DNA of 42,803 bases. Origin: Phycisphaerae bacterium (GTDB taxonomy: Bacteria > Planctomycetota > Phycisphaerae > UBA1845). Of this stretch, positions 16,596 through 25,475 are shown piece after piece. The notes under the pieces are model-generated. The model was not told the DNA's origin. It did no database searches and worked only from the letters and a program-made list of their open reading frames with translations. A program made the translations under genes and the position numbers. Positions within the stretch are counted from its first letter, which is position 1; each line of letters begins with the position of its first letter. Location of the stretch: the NCBI GenBank assembly GCA_029260035.1, contig JAJDEA010000087.1:1-42803 (forward strand). The letters run 5' to 3'.

Positions 16596-16777
16596 TCCTT
16601 CCTCCTTCGCGAGCACTTCTAACAGTTGACGTCATTCCTTAGGCATGCAACTTGCTGGTGAATTGAGACCCGAAGTGCCTTTTTTGATGGTAGCGGCGCG
16701 GCGTGTGTTTCTGCGCATGACTATTTGCTATGGGCTGTTACGATGGCTGTTTGTCGGCTCTTTGCATACGAAAACTG
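16446..16777. other. Stretch between the recombinase module and the HAF-repeat gene
   Basis: Apart from the doubtful minus-strand ORF I see no gene. It may contain the right end of the recombinase element, but no flanking direct repeat could be found by eye. Confidence 0.35.
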
Positions 16778-16806
16778 TTGACTTCGGCTTGTCGCATCGG
16801 TACAAT
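16778..16806 (+). promoter_or_regulatory. Near-consensus sigma-70 promoter of the HAF-repeat gene
   Basis: TTGACT and TACAAT are separated by exactly 17 bases, the best -35/-10 match I found. Transcription would start near 16813, giving a leader of about 60 bases before the ATG at 16875. Confidence 0.75.
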
Positions 16807-16874
16807 ATGGGACGATACGAGGTTGGGTCATGCTTCCCGAGCGATCGCTCGCGCTGTTGTAAAGGGGTCTTCAA

Positions 16875-19800
16875 ATGCAAATGGTTGAGTCGAAGATCAA
16901 GCGATATGTGTCTCTTGTTTCGGTAGTTGGTGTGGCACTAGCCTGCCTGTTAGCTTCACAACAAGCCCTTGCAGGGCCGGTGGTTGGCTTTCAGGGGCTT
17001 GGCGTTATTCCTCCCGTTGCCTCCCCCTCTAGCGGTGCGAGTGGCGTTTCGGCAGACGGTGCGGTTGTAGTAGGCGTTGCAAACTCCGGCATTGGAACTG
17101 CTGAGGCATTTCGATGGACGTCCGCCGGTGGCATGGTTGGTCTGGGCGATTTACCCGGCGGCTCTTTTTTTAGCACAGCATATGCCGTGTCGGCTGACGG
17201 CTCGACCGTTGTAGGTCAAGGGCAATCCGTTTCCGGTTTCGAGGCGTTTAGGTGGAGTTCGGCAGGTGGGATGGTCGGACTAGGAGATCTGCCCGGTGGA
17301 AACTTTTTCAGCCTGGCCCGCGATACGTCTGGGGACGGTTCAGTTGTTGTAGGGAGTGGCCACTCTAGTTCCGGTGGCGAAGCCTTTCGCTGGACGAATG
17401 CTGGAGGGATGGTTGGACTTGGCGACCTACCGGGCGGAAACTTCTTTAGTAGTGCGCGTGCCACGTCGTCAGACGGCTCAGTTGTCGTTGGTTTGGCCGA
17501 GTCCTCATCCGGTGGTGAAGCGTTTCGTTGGACGAATGCCGGAGGTATGTTCGGCCTTGGTGACCTGCCCGGCGGGAGTTTCTCCAGTGAATCCAGAGAC
17601 ACTTCGGCGGATGGCTCAGTCGTTGTAGGGTCCGGCAACTCAGCGTCCGGTCGTGAGGCGTTTAGTTGGACCGCAAGTGGCGGCATGGTCGGCCTTGGTG
17701 ACTTGCCCGGCGGTTTATTCGACAGTCGTTCGTTCGCCACATCGGCAGATGGCTCGGTCATCGTGGGGCGGGGCGAAACCACATCCGGCCCTGAAGCATT
17801 CATGTGGACGGCGGGCGGAGGCATGCGATCGTTACAAGAGCTATTGACCAGTGACCTTGGTCTTGATTTGACGGGTTGGCAACTGGAACAGGCTTTCGAC
17901 GTTTCGGCCGACGGCAGGACGATCGTGGGTACGGGCATTAATCCAAATGGTATTGGGGAGGCCTTTATCGTGACGATTCCTGAGCCGACGACAGTCCTTC
18001 TCGTGGGACTAGGACTGGCTTGGTTATTGGTCAATAGAGGGCGTCGGAATCGGCAAATACAAGGGATCGGTGTTGCTACCCTTCTTTCTTGCGGCATTCA
18101 AGTTACATCGGCGCAGACGGTGACCGGAATGGTCATGGGAAACCGAATTAAAGACACTGGAGTTATTTGCGGGCAACAAGACGCGGCAGATACGTGTATG
18201 GACGGTACCCTGGAAACGGTTCCTCTTGAGGGAGTTTTGGTGCGCGTGCAGAATGGCACAGAGAGTGCGTATACGGACCAATCAGGTCAATACACGATTC
18301 CGTACAGTGGATCGTTTCCCGTAACGCTGGAGGCCGATCTTGTAGGCAAATGGAGTTCGATTGTCACTCGTGGGGGTGTGTTCGAGTGCTTCGACAATAA
18401 CATTAATGCTTTTACAGGACAGCCGTGTATTTCAGGCAATTTCGGCGCTGAATGTATATGCAATACAGGTATATGTGATTTCCTGTGTGTTCCGGCTCTT
18501 GCACCCGCTCCGCCGATTGAGGTCATTGCTGTGTCAGCGAATGCGCCAGACCTTGTTTTCAATGCAACGATGTCTCCGTTGAACGAGTTTGAGACGGCGT
18601 CAGTGAATGTTTTTTCGCGTTTGACCGAATTGCACGGCTACTTTAAAGCGCTCCAGCCGACTTACACCGTCATTGATGAATCTTTGGAAGCGCAGGTGAT
18701 GATGGCCGCTTCTTTTCTCAATTATTCTCTTGCTCCGCTCCCTCGCCAAGTCCAGTTCGGAGGAAGCGGGCCAAACCAAGGTGGGACGAATGTAAACTTC
18801 GCAATACGCTCGTACATTGCCTGGGGTTATGGCGCGTTTGCTGTTTGCGGGCCTGTTGCGCCTTGTACCAGCACGCCTGGCCTTATTGGGCTTATTCATG
18901 CCTTTGCCATACTTGCTTACGATGATCCCTTCATTGGATTCAACTTTAATGGAGCGGGAGCTATCGAACGCAATTACGATTTTACGCCGCCGCCGTTCGG
19001 TACAGGGGCGCCACGCAAGCAATGGGAAGATCCGTGCAACTCGCCGGAGGCATCGGATTGCGCTGAAGCGCTGGGTGGTGCATGGTGGGACATCAAGCTT
19101 AACTTACAAGCCAAGTATTCCGCGCCAGGTGCCCCGTCGTGTCCCATGGCAGGTATCATCGATGGGAACGAATGTGGGCTGGAACTCACGAGACAGCTTT
19201 TGTCCGACGTCATCGTAAGTGGTACCCACGGCGATATCAGTACGCAAACACCAACTTTTGTCTTGTTAGCTGACGACGACCCGAGCCACGTTTTCGGAGG
19301 TGACGGCGATGTGTCTACAGAAACGCCTCACTATGATGAAATCTGTGATGCGTTCGTGAAACATGGCATTCCGTGCCCGCATCCGGGTTGTGCCAACTTG
19401 CTTCCTTATGAGCCGGGCGTTTCCCCGGATTGCAACGATAATTTCATTCACGATGCATGTGATTCAATTCTCGGTTTTTCGTCTGATTGTAATGAAGATT
19501 TCGTTCCTGATGAATGCGAGCTTGCCAGCGGTGCCATTGATTCCAATCACGATGGGATATTGGATGAGTGCCAGTCCTGTCCGCCCATTGTCACGGCTAT
19601 CGATCTGGCAGTGCTTGATCCTCCGTCGGGGACCATAGACGCAAGGCAGCCTCATCCGATTGGTGATAATGGTCCCGGAAGTTTGCAAGGTATTGGGAGC
19701 CCCAACGTATACACAGATGGTCCCGAGCCGATTACGGTAACTCTCAATCCTCCGGTGTCCGGTGCGGACATGAATAAATGTTGGGGCCTCTGTGAATCGC

Positions 19801-20489
19801 CAATGCCGAATACAAACCAGATTCTAAATGTGGACGAAACGAGTAGTGGCGTCTACGAGATTCTCCTTAAAGATCCGATAGCATCCGTGAAATGGACGAC
19901 GCTTTATTATGTACCGACTCTTAGCGAGGCTGCCTTTGCTTCGCTTCCGGGTGATGTCAATGCGAGCAAGGTGACGAATGCGCAAGATGTCACCGCGATG
20001 ATTAATTGTCTTAATGGTCTGCCCGGTGTGTGTGACAAATACCGTACTGATCTCAACCACAGCGAACAGAGTAACCCTCAGGATATAACGGCACTTATTA
20101 ACTTGCTAAATGGCGCCGGTACGTTTTCTGTTTGGAACGGGGCGTCGATCATGGGCATTGTACCCTGTACGTTCGGCGGTGGTGCGCCGTTGAGTGGAGG
20201 AGAAAGTTCGGCGATCATGACGACGACGTCGATCGTAAGTGAGGAAGACGCCAACGCGGCATTCATCGATGATTTTGTTATCTATCTTACAACGGTTCGT
20301 CCCGTGACTGTGCAAGATGAACAGGATCTGGAGGCAATAGTCGGAGCAGTAGCGAACTGGTGCAAGGAGAGTTTTCCTGTTGAAGATCGCCGCGATTTGG
20401 CACGAAAGCTCAGAGATCCAAGGCTTACTTTCGCCGACAATAGCGGTTATCTCATGGCACAATGGGTCATCGACTTGGTTAGTCCTTAG
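16875..20489 (+). CDS. Fusion of a HAF-repeat PEP-CTERM protein with a second secreted protein
   Basis: The ATG follows AAGGGG at good spacing. Residues 1-33 are a signal peptide ending ALA/GP. Residues about 40-330 are tandem HAF repeats of 46 residues (GGMVGLGDLPGG, then SADGSVVVG, then EAFRWT). At about 368-393 comes a textbook PEP-CTERM end: IPEPTTVLLVG, a hydrophobic helix and RGRRNRQ. That should be the C-terminus, but the frame runs on. The next stretch (GIGVATLLSCGIQVTSAQ) resembles a second signal peptide, then comes a different protein: a SpaA/CNA-like segment (GVLVRVQNGTESAYTDQSGQYTI), DxNxDxxxDEC motifs near 870-900, a dockerin-like pair at about 1020-1080 and a 120-residue tail. 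This looks like two adjacent genes joined by loss of a stop. Sorting by exosortase would cut it in the middle. Confidence 0.88.
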   Translation: MQMVESKIKRYVSLVSVVGVALACLLASQQALAGPVVGFQGLGVIPPVASPSSGASGVSADGAVVVGVANSGIGTAEAFRWTSAGGMVGLGDLPGGSFFSTAYAVSADGSTVVGQGQSVSGFEAFRWSSAGGMVGLGDLPGGNFFSLARDTSGDGSVVVGSGHSSSGGEAFRWTNAGGMVGLGDLPGGNFFSSARATSSDGSVVVGLAESSSGGEAFRWTNAGGMFGLGDLPGGSFSSESRDTSADGSVVVGSGNSASGREAFSWTASGGMVGLGDLPGGLFDSRSFATSADGSVIVGRGETTSGPEAFMWTAGGGMRSLQELLTSDLGLDLTGWQLEQAFDVSADGRTIVGTGINPNGIGEAFIVTIPEPTTVLLVGLGLAWLLVNRGRRNRQIQGIGVATLLSCGIQVTSAQTVTGMVMGNRIKDTGVICGQQDAADTCMDGTLETVPLEGVLVRVQNGTESAYTDQSGQYTIPYSGSFPVTLEADLVGKWSSIVTRGGVFECFDNNINAFTGQPCISGNFGAECICNTGICDFLCVPALAPAPPIEVIAVSANAPDLVFNATMSPLNEFETASVNVFSRLTELHGYFKALQPTYTVIDESLEAQVMMAASFLNYSLAPLPRQVQFGGSGPNQGGTNVNFAIRSYIAWGYGAFAVCGPVAPCTSTPGLIGLIHAFAILAYDDPFIGFNFNGAGAIERNYDFTPPPFGTGAPRKQWEDPCNSPEASDCAEALGGAWWDIKLNLQAKYSAPGAPSCPMAGIIDGNECGLELTRQLLSDVIVSGTHGDISTQTPTFVLLADDDPSHVFGGDGDVSTETPHYDEICDAFVKHGIPCPHPGCANLLPYEPGVSPDCNDNFIHDACDSILGFSSDCNEDFVPDECELASGAIDSNHDGILDECQSCPPIVTAIDLAVLDPPSGTIDARQPHPIGDNGPGSLQGIGSPNVYTDGPEPITVTLNPPVSGADMNKCWGLCESPMPNTNQILNVDETSSGVYEILLKDPIASVKWTTLYYVPTLSEAAFASLPGDVNASKVTNAQDVTAMINCLNGLPGVCDKYRTDLNHSEQSNPQDITALINLLNGAGTFSVWNGASIMGIVPCTFGGGAPLSGGESSAIMTTTSIVSEEDANAAFIDDFVIYLTTVRPVTVQDEQDLEAIVGAVANWCKESFPVEDRRDLARKLRDPRLTFADNSGYLMAQWVIDLVSP
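17128..17820 (+). repeat. Tandem HAF repeats, 138-base period
   Basis: About five units of 46 codons, each containing GLGDLPGG and a DGS-V-VG core. The DNA is fairly diverged between units, so the array is old or under protein-level selection. Confidence 0.8.
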
Positions 20490-20558
20490 TTTTTGCTAGG
20501 TTATTGGAATGCGCAGGTAGCTTGTCGTTGGCTGGTCCGGCCTAATTCCTAAAGCCTT

Positions 20559-20780
20559 ATGTTGACCATCGACGGCCACACGACAGTACGAAAACTACTC
20601 ACGGAACATCCCAACGCTTTTGCCGTACTTGTGTCACACGGTATGTGCCAGGACTGCAAGGAGAATCCACCGTCCGTTCCGCTTCAACATTTCGCCCAAA
20701 AACACTGCGATGGCGATCTTGATAACCTAATCGAGCAGCTCGAAATAGCAATCCACAAAGATGACTCACCACACGGGTAA
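20559..20780 (+). CDS. DUF1858/ScdA-N-like small protein
   Basis: The 73-residue protein has the DUF1858 outline: an N-terminal TVRKLLTEHP helix, AVLVSHGMCQDC with a CxxC pair (residues about 30-33), and DLDNLIEQLEIA at the end. In related proteins this domain is found with hybrid-cluster proteins or di-iron repair proteins of the ScdA/YtfE type and is thought to be a redox disulfide module. Here it stands alone, 69 bases after the HAF fusion gene. No clear ribosome site precedes the ATG, so the start is only moderately sure. Confidence 0.7.
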   Translation: MLTIDGHTTVRKLLTEHPNAFAVLVSHGMCQDCKENPPSVPLQHFAQKHCDGDLDNLIEQLEIAIHKDDSPHG

Positions 20781-21036
20781 TGAGTAGCGGTGTGGCGATC
20801 AATAATTCAAGTGAATAAATGTCCCAAGCTGCGACTTGCTGAACGGAAAGGGGGCATACCCTTGGGGGCGGGTTCGAATTTGGGTCCTACTTTCGACCCC
20901 CTCATTGGGAACACCCAAAAGCTAGCTGGCTAGCTTCGTGTCTCTTCGTGGGTCGATTCTGCACACAAGTCGGTTCGCCTCGCAGTTGTATTCTTGCTTG
21001 AATAATCAGGATGCTGGATTGGTTGCTGAAACTGTT

Positions 21037-21246
21037 CTAGCCCTTAAGTTTGAAACCGATCTTCAGCGTGACTTGGAACTTATCGATCTTGCCATCCGTG
21101 ATCCTGCCGCGACTTTCCACGACTTCAAACCAGGACATATCCTTAACCGTCGCGGAGGCCCGTTTGATCGCCTGTCGAATTGCATCGTCCTGACCCTCCG
21201 ATGACGTACCAGTAATCTCGATTTTCTTATAGACGTGGTCACTCAT
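21037..21246 (-). CDS. Dodecin family flavin-binding protein
   Basis: The 69-residue protein matches dodecin along its whole length: MSDHVYKKIEITGTSSEG, then DDAIRQAIKRASATVKDMSWFEVVESRG, with the ring-stacking Trp in the SWFEVVE segment, and GKIDKFQVTLKIGFKL. Dodecins form hollow 12-subunit spheres that store riboflavin, FMN or FAD and limit photochemical damage. A strong ribosome site (AGAGGAG, six bases before the ATG) supports the start. It is a single gene transcribed against its neighbours. Confidence 0.95.
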   Translation of the reverse strand: MSDHVYKKIEITGTSSEGQDDAIRQAIKRASATVKDMSWFEVVESRGRITDGKIDKFQVTLKIGFKLKG

Positions 21247-21693
21247 GTTTACTCCTCTTTAGATTGAAACGAGTTCAGCCGTCCGAATCTGAATTGTAGA
21301 CGGTTACGGGATAGGACGGAAGGCGGCCATGGGAATTGCGATGCTCGTCATGACATGAACTCTAGGTGCGAGTGAGAGCATTTAGTCGAGTTTCTTATCC
21401 TCTTTCCAACAGCCACCGGCGCATAGAGAAAAGAGGCAAGCATACAGGGGGCAAATGACCCTTTAGAACGTGTATTAAAGGGAAAGTGCCCGTAAATCAT
21501 TACGCGTTTTCTACCGAACACGGTTGCCACGAATATGACTAAAAAAGGGGAAACTTAGGGGCATTTGGCGACTACTCGAACTGATGCTAGTGCCAGAATC
21601 CAGCACGAAAACCGATAAGTCGATCATCAGATTGATATCGTACAGTCTTATCGTTTGGGCCCAATTCGCATCATCAAGTTGGATGATATCGGG
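21247..21693. other. Divergent intergenic region between dodecin and CAP genes
   Basis: 447 bases with only short unconvincing frames. It should contain the promoters of both genes. I see no consensus pair and no strong hairpin. Confidence 0.45.
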
Positions 21694-22359
21694 ATGAATT
21701 GCGACAGATCGTATATACAAGGTAAACTTATCACGCTCTTATCGCTTGCAATACTCTGCGGAATCGCAAGTTGCGATGCTTCCCTAATCGTTGAATCGCC
21801 GAACGCCAATGACCTGACGTCAACCGCGATACCAGACACTCTTTCTTCAGGAATAGTGGATAGTGACGATTCCGCTCCTGCGATTCCACCGGGGGAGTCA
21901 TCTGTTGTGGATGAGCCCGTAACACCAGAGCCGTCGAATGACGCTTCACCACAATTTGAGGAGGAGGTGCTGGTACTCGTCAATAAGCAACGATCCTCCG
22001 GAGCAGATTGCGGCAACGCAGGCTCTTTCGATCCAACGCATCCGCTAACCATGAATGTGAAACTTCAAAGCGCCGCTCGAAACCACTCCCTCGACATGGC
22101 AAGCCGCGAATACTTTGATCACGTCAATCCGGATGGCGAGAATCCTGGCCAGCGAATTGCGACGACTGGTTACTCGGCAACCACCTGGGGTGAGAACATC
22201 GCATGGGGTCAAACAACTCCCGAGCAGGTTGTTGCATCTTGGATGAGCAGCTCAGGTCACTGCGCCAACATCATGGGATCATCGTTCACGGAAATCGGGA
22301 TCGGTTACGATCCGGCAAACTTTTGGACGCAGGTGTTTGCGACTCCGTCTACCCGATAG
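21694..22359 (+). CDS. CAP (SCP/PR1-like) domain lipoprotein
   Basis: The ATG at 21694 gives a lipoprotein signal: KLITLLSLAILCGIASC with a lipobox cysteine near residue 27. An acidic Ser/Pro/Thr-rich linker spans about 28-90. The CAP domain (about 95-218) carries VLVNKQRSSGADCG, the histidine in ARNHSLDMASREYFDHVNP, WGENIAWG, WMSSSGHCANIMGS and FTEIGIGYD, which match the CAP motifs including the paired His/Glu cavity. Bacterial CAP proteins are extracellular and of varied or unknown role; lipid binding and peptidase activity have been suggested for some. The longer frame from 21655 adds 13 residues that would disrupt the signal peptide. Confidence 0.88.
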   Translation: MNCDRSYIQGKLITLLSLAILCGIASCDASLIVESPNANDLTSTAIPDTLSSGIVDSDDSAPAIPPGESSVVDEPVTPEPSNDASPQFEEEVLVLVNKQRSSGADCGNAGSFDPTHPLTMNVKLQSAARNHSLDMASREYFDHVNPDGENPGQRIATTGYSATTWGENIAWGQTTPEQVVASWMSSSGHCANIMGSSFTEIGIGYDPANFWTQVFATPSTR

Positions 22360-22547
22360 CACCAAGAACAGGAATCCAGTGTCATTACGGTAAAGTATGG
22401 AGGGACGCGTACAGAGACTACACACAGCAGACTGGCCGATTTATTCCTCGATTGAGAAGGTAGGCGTTGCACTCCCATCAATCAATCACGTTCTCACGTT
22501 CTTGACTATTCTTCCTTCGCAGTGCCAAAAATTCGCCAGCGAACAAA

Positions 22548-22877
22548 TCAACTCGGCCAGGGCTGATCGTTTCGGATATAGCGGCTGTCAACGAATTCAC
22601 CGAAGAAGCGAACAAGCAATGGATGCTGGACCGGCTGTCCGCTGAGATCGGCCTGGAGATTCTCTTCTGCCGCATAAGTATTCTGGTCGGTCGCATCCAC
22701 GAGAACATGATACCAGGGTTGGCCTTTATCCGGTTGTGTCTTGTTCGTTTGATACCATTTCTCGTCAGCCTTGCACGTCGGGTCGCAATCGACGATGACG
22801 CCCCGGTATCCGTACCGCTTATGGCAAACGAGCTGTCCAAGTCTAAAGTTTGGAACGGTCTCGGCTAATCTTATCAT
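22548..22877 (-). CDS. hspQ: HspQ/YccV-like hemimethylated-DNA-binding family protein
   Basis: Residues about 10-70 match the HspQ/YccV fold: FRLGQLVCHKRYGYRGVIVDCDP, KWYQTN, QPWYHVLVD and YAAEENLQ. E. coli HspQ binds DnaA and is a specificity factor for Lon. The 109-residue length is normal. It follows a 73-residue gene on the same strand by 31 bases, so the two are probably co-transcribed. No ribosome site is visible before the ATG at 22877. Confidence 0.88.
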   Translation of the reverse strand: MIRLAETVPNFRLGQLVCHKRYGYRGVIVDCDPTCKADEKWYQTNKTQPDKGQPWYHVLVDATDQNTYAAEENLQADLSGQPVQHPLLVRFFGEFVDSRYIRNDQPWPS

Positions 22878-22908
22878 GTTAACAAATACGTTCAGCCCTT
22901 TCCGTTGC

Positions 22909-23130
22909 TTACGACTCGATCCGCATTTTGGTTAGTCCGTGGTTGTCATCCAACTGTTCAATGTTATCAACAGAATCGCACTGAATCTCAACGGCCTTAA
23001 TCTTGGGCGAGCCACGAACGACCGCCACCATCGTATCGGCAAGCGCTTGAGCACGCTCCCCCGATGTCAATTCCATTTCCTTCGCTCGGTAAACAACTTG
23101 AAATGTTATCGTCGCAGCAAACTCAGGCAC
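22909..23130 (-). CDS. Small conserved-looking protein upstream of hspQ
   Basis: A GTG start at 23130 has GGAGA seven bases upstream. The 73-residue product reads as a beta-strand (FAATITFQVVYRA), a helix rich in Ala (SGERAQALADTMVAVV), another strand (IKAVEIQCDSV) and a charged end. I do not know the family. It lies 31 bases before hspQ on the same strand and is probably in its operon. Confidence 0.6.
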   Translation of the reverse strand: MPEFAATITFQVVYRAKEMELTSGERAQALADTMVAVVRGSPKIKAVEIQCDSVDNIEQLDDNHGLTKMRIES

Positions 23131-23316
23131 GTTGATTCTCCACGCTTTGAACTCTGATTAACTCCAGGTTACAGCCGCCGTTATCACAATAGCCTAGCCG
23201 GATACTCCGACACAGCGTACCGCATCCTACGGTCGTTGCCTGCCGGAACCAGAGTTTTCGAATCTTCCTTCTGACTAAGACTCGGGATAGAGCCATTGTT
23301 CGCTGACTTCTGCTAA

Positions 23317-23481
23317 TTAGAACTCAAACGGAATCGAGTTCGCTATCTGCCGCTTATCCTTGGGCAGAAAATGAATATATCGCTGCGTCGTTCTCCTGTC
23401 TAAGTAACCCACGAAAGCAGCAATCTGATCCCAGGTTTTCCCTTGAGCCACAAGAATCGAAATGAACGAGTGCCGCATCCG
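23317..23481 (-). pseudogene. C-terminal fragment of a tyrosine integrase
   Basis: The minus strand reads RMRHSFISILVAQGKTWDQI, then AAFVGYLDRRTTQRYIHFLP, ending in TAA at 23319-23317. This is the last 54 codons of an integrase, with the RHSF box, the G[H]xxxxTT box and the nucleophile tyrosine (RYIH). The histidine of the GH box is Tyr here. A stop codon (23484-23482) sits just upstream of the RMRHSF box, and no N-terminal domain is present, so the gene is dead. It marks an earlier integration near the left side of the present island. Confidence 0.75.
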
Positions 23482-23697
23482 TCACCGGGATGTGGGTCAG
23501 GAACAGGGTACTTTATTTGCTGGTGGAAGAGTTCTCATCTGAAGTCAGCTAGGTTCTCGCTTCTCTCACTTGCGATCATCAGCCCTGCCAGGATAATCGA
23601 ACGGTTCGGCGAGCCTTTAGAGTACGAGAAGAGCCACGGCGCTTTCAGTTGCCGCAACCAAACTGTCGAAGCTTTCACCGCATGCAAAGGATCTAAA
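23482..23697. other. Leader of the lipoprotein gene
   Basis: An open plus-strand frame continues upstream of the lipoprotein start but has no signal or domain, and it overlaps the integrase fragment. I treat it as non-coding. Confidence 0.45.
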
Positions 23698-24198
23698 ATG
23701 CAGCAAACAAACCGTCGGCTGAACCTAAAAAAATGTTCCAGCTCTGCGATAGCAATAGGAGCAGGATTGATGTGCCTTCAGGTTAGCTGCGTAGACGGAC
23801 TACTTACATGTCAACCCGATGCCAACGATCCTTTTCAGGGTCGGTGGAGTGAGCGATCTTCCATATCTTGTGACGACGGATCGGAATCACCGGGGAGCAT
23901 TGGGGAGATCATCTTCTGCCAGGGTAGGTTCAGCGTCACAAGGACGCCATTTGAAACATTCATTGACTACATGGGTAACTACGAACTTAACCGTGACACA
24001 AATGAACTAACGATGACTGTAACAGGCGGCAACTTCATTCCTGACGATGTTGACCTTTCGGGTACGGTCGAGTTTGGGGACGACGGCTCAATTGTTCTTC
24101 GCGATATCTATCTGGGATCGTTCGACGATGGTTCCACGACTGGTGAAAACGGCGGGGAAGTGCCCATCGTAGCCTGTGGTCATGATCTCGAACCGTAA
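23698..24198 (+). CDS. Putative lipoprotein of unknown function
   Basis: The ATG at 23698 follows AAGGATC and starts a lipoprotein signal: LKKCSSSAIAIGAGLMCLQVSC with the lipobox cysteine near residue 32. The mature part (about 135 residues) begins with PDANDPFQGRWSERSSISC, has four further cysteines, and then mainly beta-strand sequence (FIDYMGNYELNRDTNELTMT) like small lipocalin-type or copper-resistance NlpE-like barrels. I do not assign a family. The protein is probably anchored to a membrane and faces the periplasm. Confidence 0.65.
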   Translation: MQQTNRRLNLKKCSSSAIAIGAGLMCLQVSCVDGLLTCQPDANDPFQGRWSERSSISCDDGSESPGSIGEIIFCQGRFSVTRTPFETFIDYMGNYELNRDTNELTMTVTGGNFIPDDVDLSGTVEFGDDGSIVLRDIYLGSFDDGSTTGENGGEVPIVACGHDLEP

Positions 24199-24631
24199 CT
24201 ACTTCGCCGTTGGCATCTGGTGACAGGGGACGTTGGCTTGTAGTGATATTCGCTTGTCGCAGTTACTGACGCAAGTATGACCATCGATTTCCTTTGTGAA
24301 TCATATCATTTTGACGACCATTGGTTAGTTCAAATTCTATCAGAAGCTTATTGTCTTATAATGCCAAAAAAATGACATTATACATGAATCGATTTGTGTC
24401 TCTGTTGGCTGGCCGTGGAGAGGTTCGGAGTGGCCTATAGGAGAGGCTGTTAGCTTGTGATCGAGTATTCTGAATTGATGAACGTAAGGAGGTCGGACGG
24501 CTGGATTGGCGTGGTGCTGGCTATTGGGGAATCGAAAATAGCTTTAGTTTCTTGCGATTATTTTGCGTTGTCAAAGGTCCTCAATTAGAATCAGGTAACA
24601 TTTTCTTCAATGCTCGATGGCGAGGGAACCA
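24199..24631. other. Intergenic region with an AT-rich palindrome
   Basis: No gene is recognisable in 433 bases. It holds the inverted repeat TATAATG/CATTATA at 24357-24382. A small RNA cannot be excluded. Confidence 0.4.
24357..24382. promoter_or_regulatory. Inverted repeat TATAATG / CATTATA, possible operator
   Basis: Seven-base perfect arms flank a 12-base A-rich centre that itself can add a CA/TG pair. The left arm contains a -10-like TATAAT. Confidence 0.35.
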
Positions 24632-24988
24632 ATGTACTGCCCAAATTGCAAACGGGAAGTAGGTGGACAAAAAGTTGTCGATTCATGGTCAATATTCTCA
24701 GTGATCGCTATATCCGCAGTCGGTCTATTAATTTTGACTGGTTTCGGCATAGTCATTACACCGTTGATTGTCATTTGGATTATCTGGCAGATTTTTCGAG
24801 AAGCCCCTTTGGATTGCCCGATCTGTCGCACCCGCCTCGTAGGTAAGGGCGACAAGACTCCAGTCTACCCGAGTTTGGAACAAGCTAGTGGAAAGGGATT
24901 CTGCCGTGACTGCAAGACGATAAACCCTCTTGATGCAAAGTTTTGCAAGAATTGCGGGGCCGAGTTGAGTGACTCGAAGAAGTCTTGA
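24632..24988 (+). CDS. Membrane protein with zinc ribbons at both ends
   Basis: I chose the ATG at 24632 because GAGGGA lies five bases upstream; an ATG 15 bases earlier is possible. The 118-residue protein starts MYCPNCKREVGGQK (first half of a zinc ribbon). A long hydrophobic stretch follows (about 22-52, VIAISAVGLLILTGFGIVIT and PLIVIWIIWQIF). CPIC (about 62-65) closes the first ribbon, and a second zinc ribbon ends the protein: FCRDCKTINPLDAKFCKNCG. Metal binding and membrane location are well supported; the role is unknown. The following gene starts soon after, so the two may form an operon. Confidence 0.7.
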   Translation: MYCPNCKREVGGQKVVDSWSIFSVIAISAVGLLILTGFGIVITPLIVIWIIWQIFREAPLDCPICRTRLVGKGDKTPVYPSLEQASGKGFCRDCKTINPLDAKFCKNCGAELSDSKKS

Positions 24989-25032
24989 TTGGCGTTGTCG
25001 GGCTGTCTGAGAATAGCAGAGAAAACAAAGCG

Positions 25033-25425
25033 ATGTTATCATTCTTTCGAACCAAACGTGAACGGCGTTGCAGGATCATTAGACGATGGTCGAATGATAC
25101 CTGGAACAACTTGCCTCATTTTCTAAAGCCGTTCACGGGGCACGTATTCACTATTGGTGGCGACGAATCCGTTGCCCAACAAAGTCAAGAAGTTGCAAAT
25201 ACAATTGCCGAGTGGACTTCCGATCCGGCTAAGAGATTTGAGTTCGTCACAGAATGGCTGGACAAGGCTGAGAAGAATAACGATTTTTCGGTGGAGCTTG
25301 ATCGGCACCTTGGTTTGCCTACCAAAGAAGAAGAAGTTGAAAAACATTCCTATCATCGCCGTCTATTGTTGGTGGCTGGATTTGTCTTAGCGGTATTTGG
25401 AGTTATATATAAGTTGTTGCGATAA
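25033..25425 (+). CDS. Tail-anchored protein of unknown function
   Basis: From the ATG at 25033 the product has 130 residues: a basic N-terminus (FRTKRERRCRIIRRW), a central helical part (QQSQEVANTIAEWTSD, FVTEWLDKAEKNNDF) and one C-terminal hydrophobic helix (LLLVAGFVLAVFGVIYKLL), so it should be anchored with its bulk in the cytosol. A TTG start at 24985, overlapping the previous stop (TTGA), would add 16 residues and couple translation. I do not recognise a family. Its position after the zinc-ribbon membrane protein suggests a shared function. Confidence 0.55.
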   Translation: MLSFFRTKRERRCRIIRRWSNDTWNNLPHFLKPFTGHVFTIGGDESVAQQSQEVANTIAEWTSDPAKRFEFVTEWLDKAEKNNDFSVELDRHLGLPTKEEEVEKHSYHRRLLLVAGFVLAVFGVIYKLLR

Positions 25426-25475
25426 GAATCGTCAAGGTTTTGGAAATTTAGGGTTTTTGTGAGGTAATTGAGAGG

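Noticed and set aside
17216..18097. 293-codon minus-strand ORF opposite the HAF repeats
   Set aside because: Its Pro/Ser repeats mirror the GLGDLPGG units with the same 138-base period; there is no ribosome site.
20870..20900. GGGTTCGAAT block resembling a tRNA T-arm or att copy
   Set aside because: The flanking bases do not pair as a T-stem and the orientation is opposite to that expected for a copy of the tRNA-Cys 3' end.
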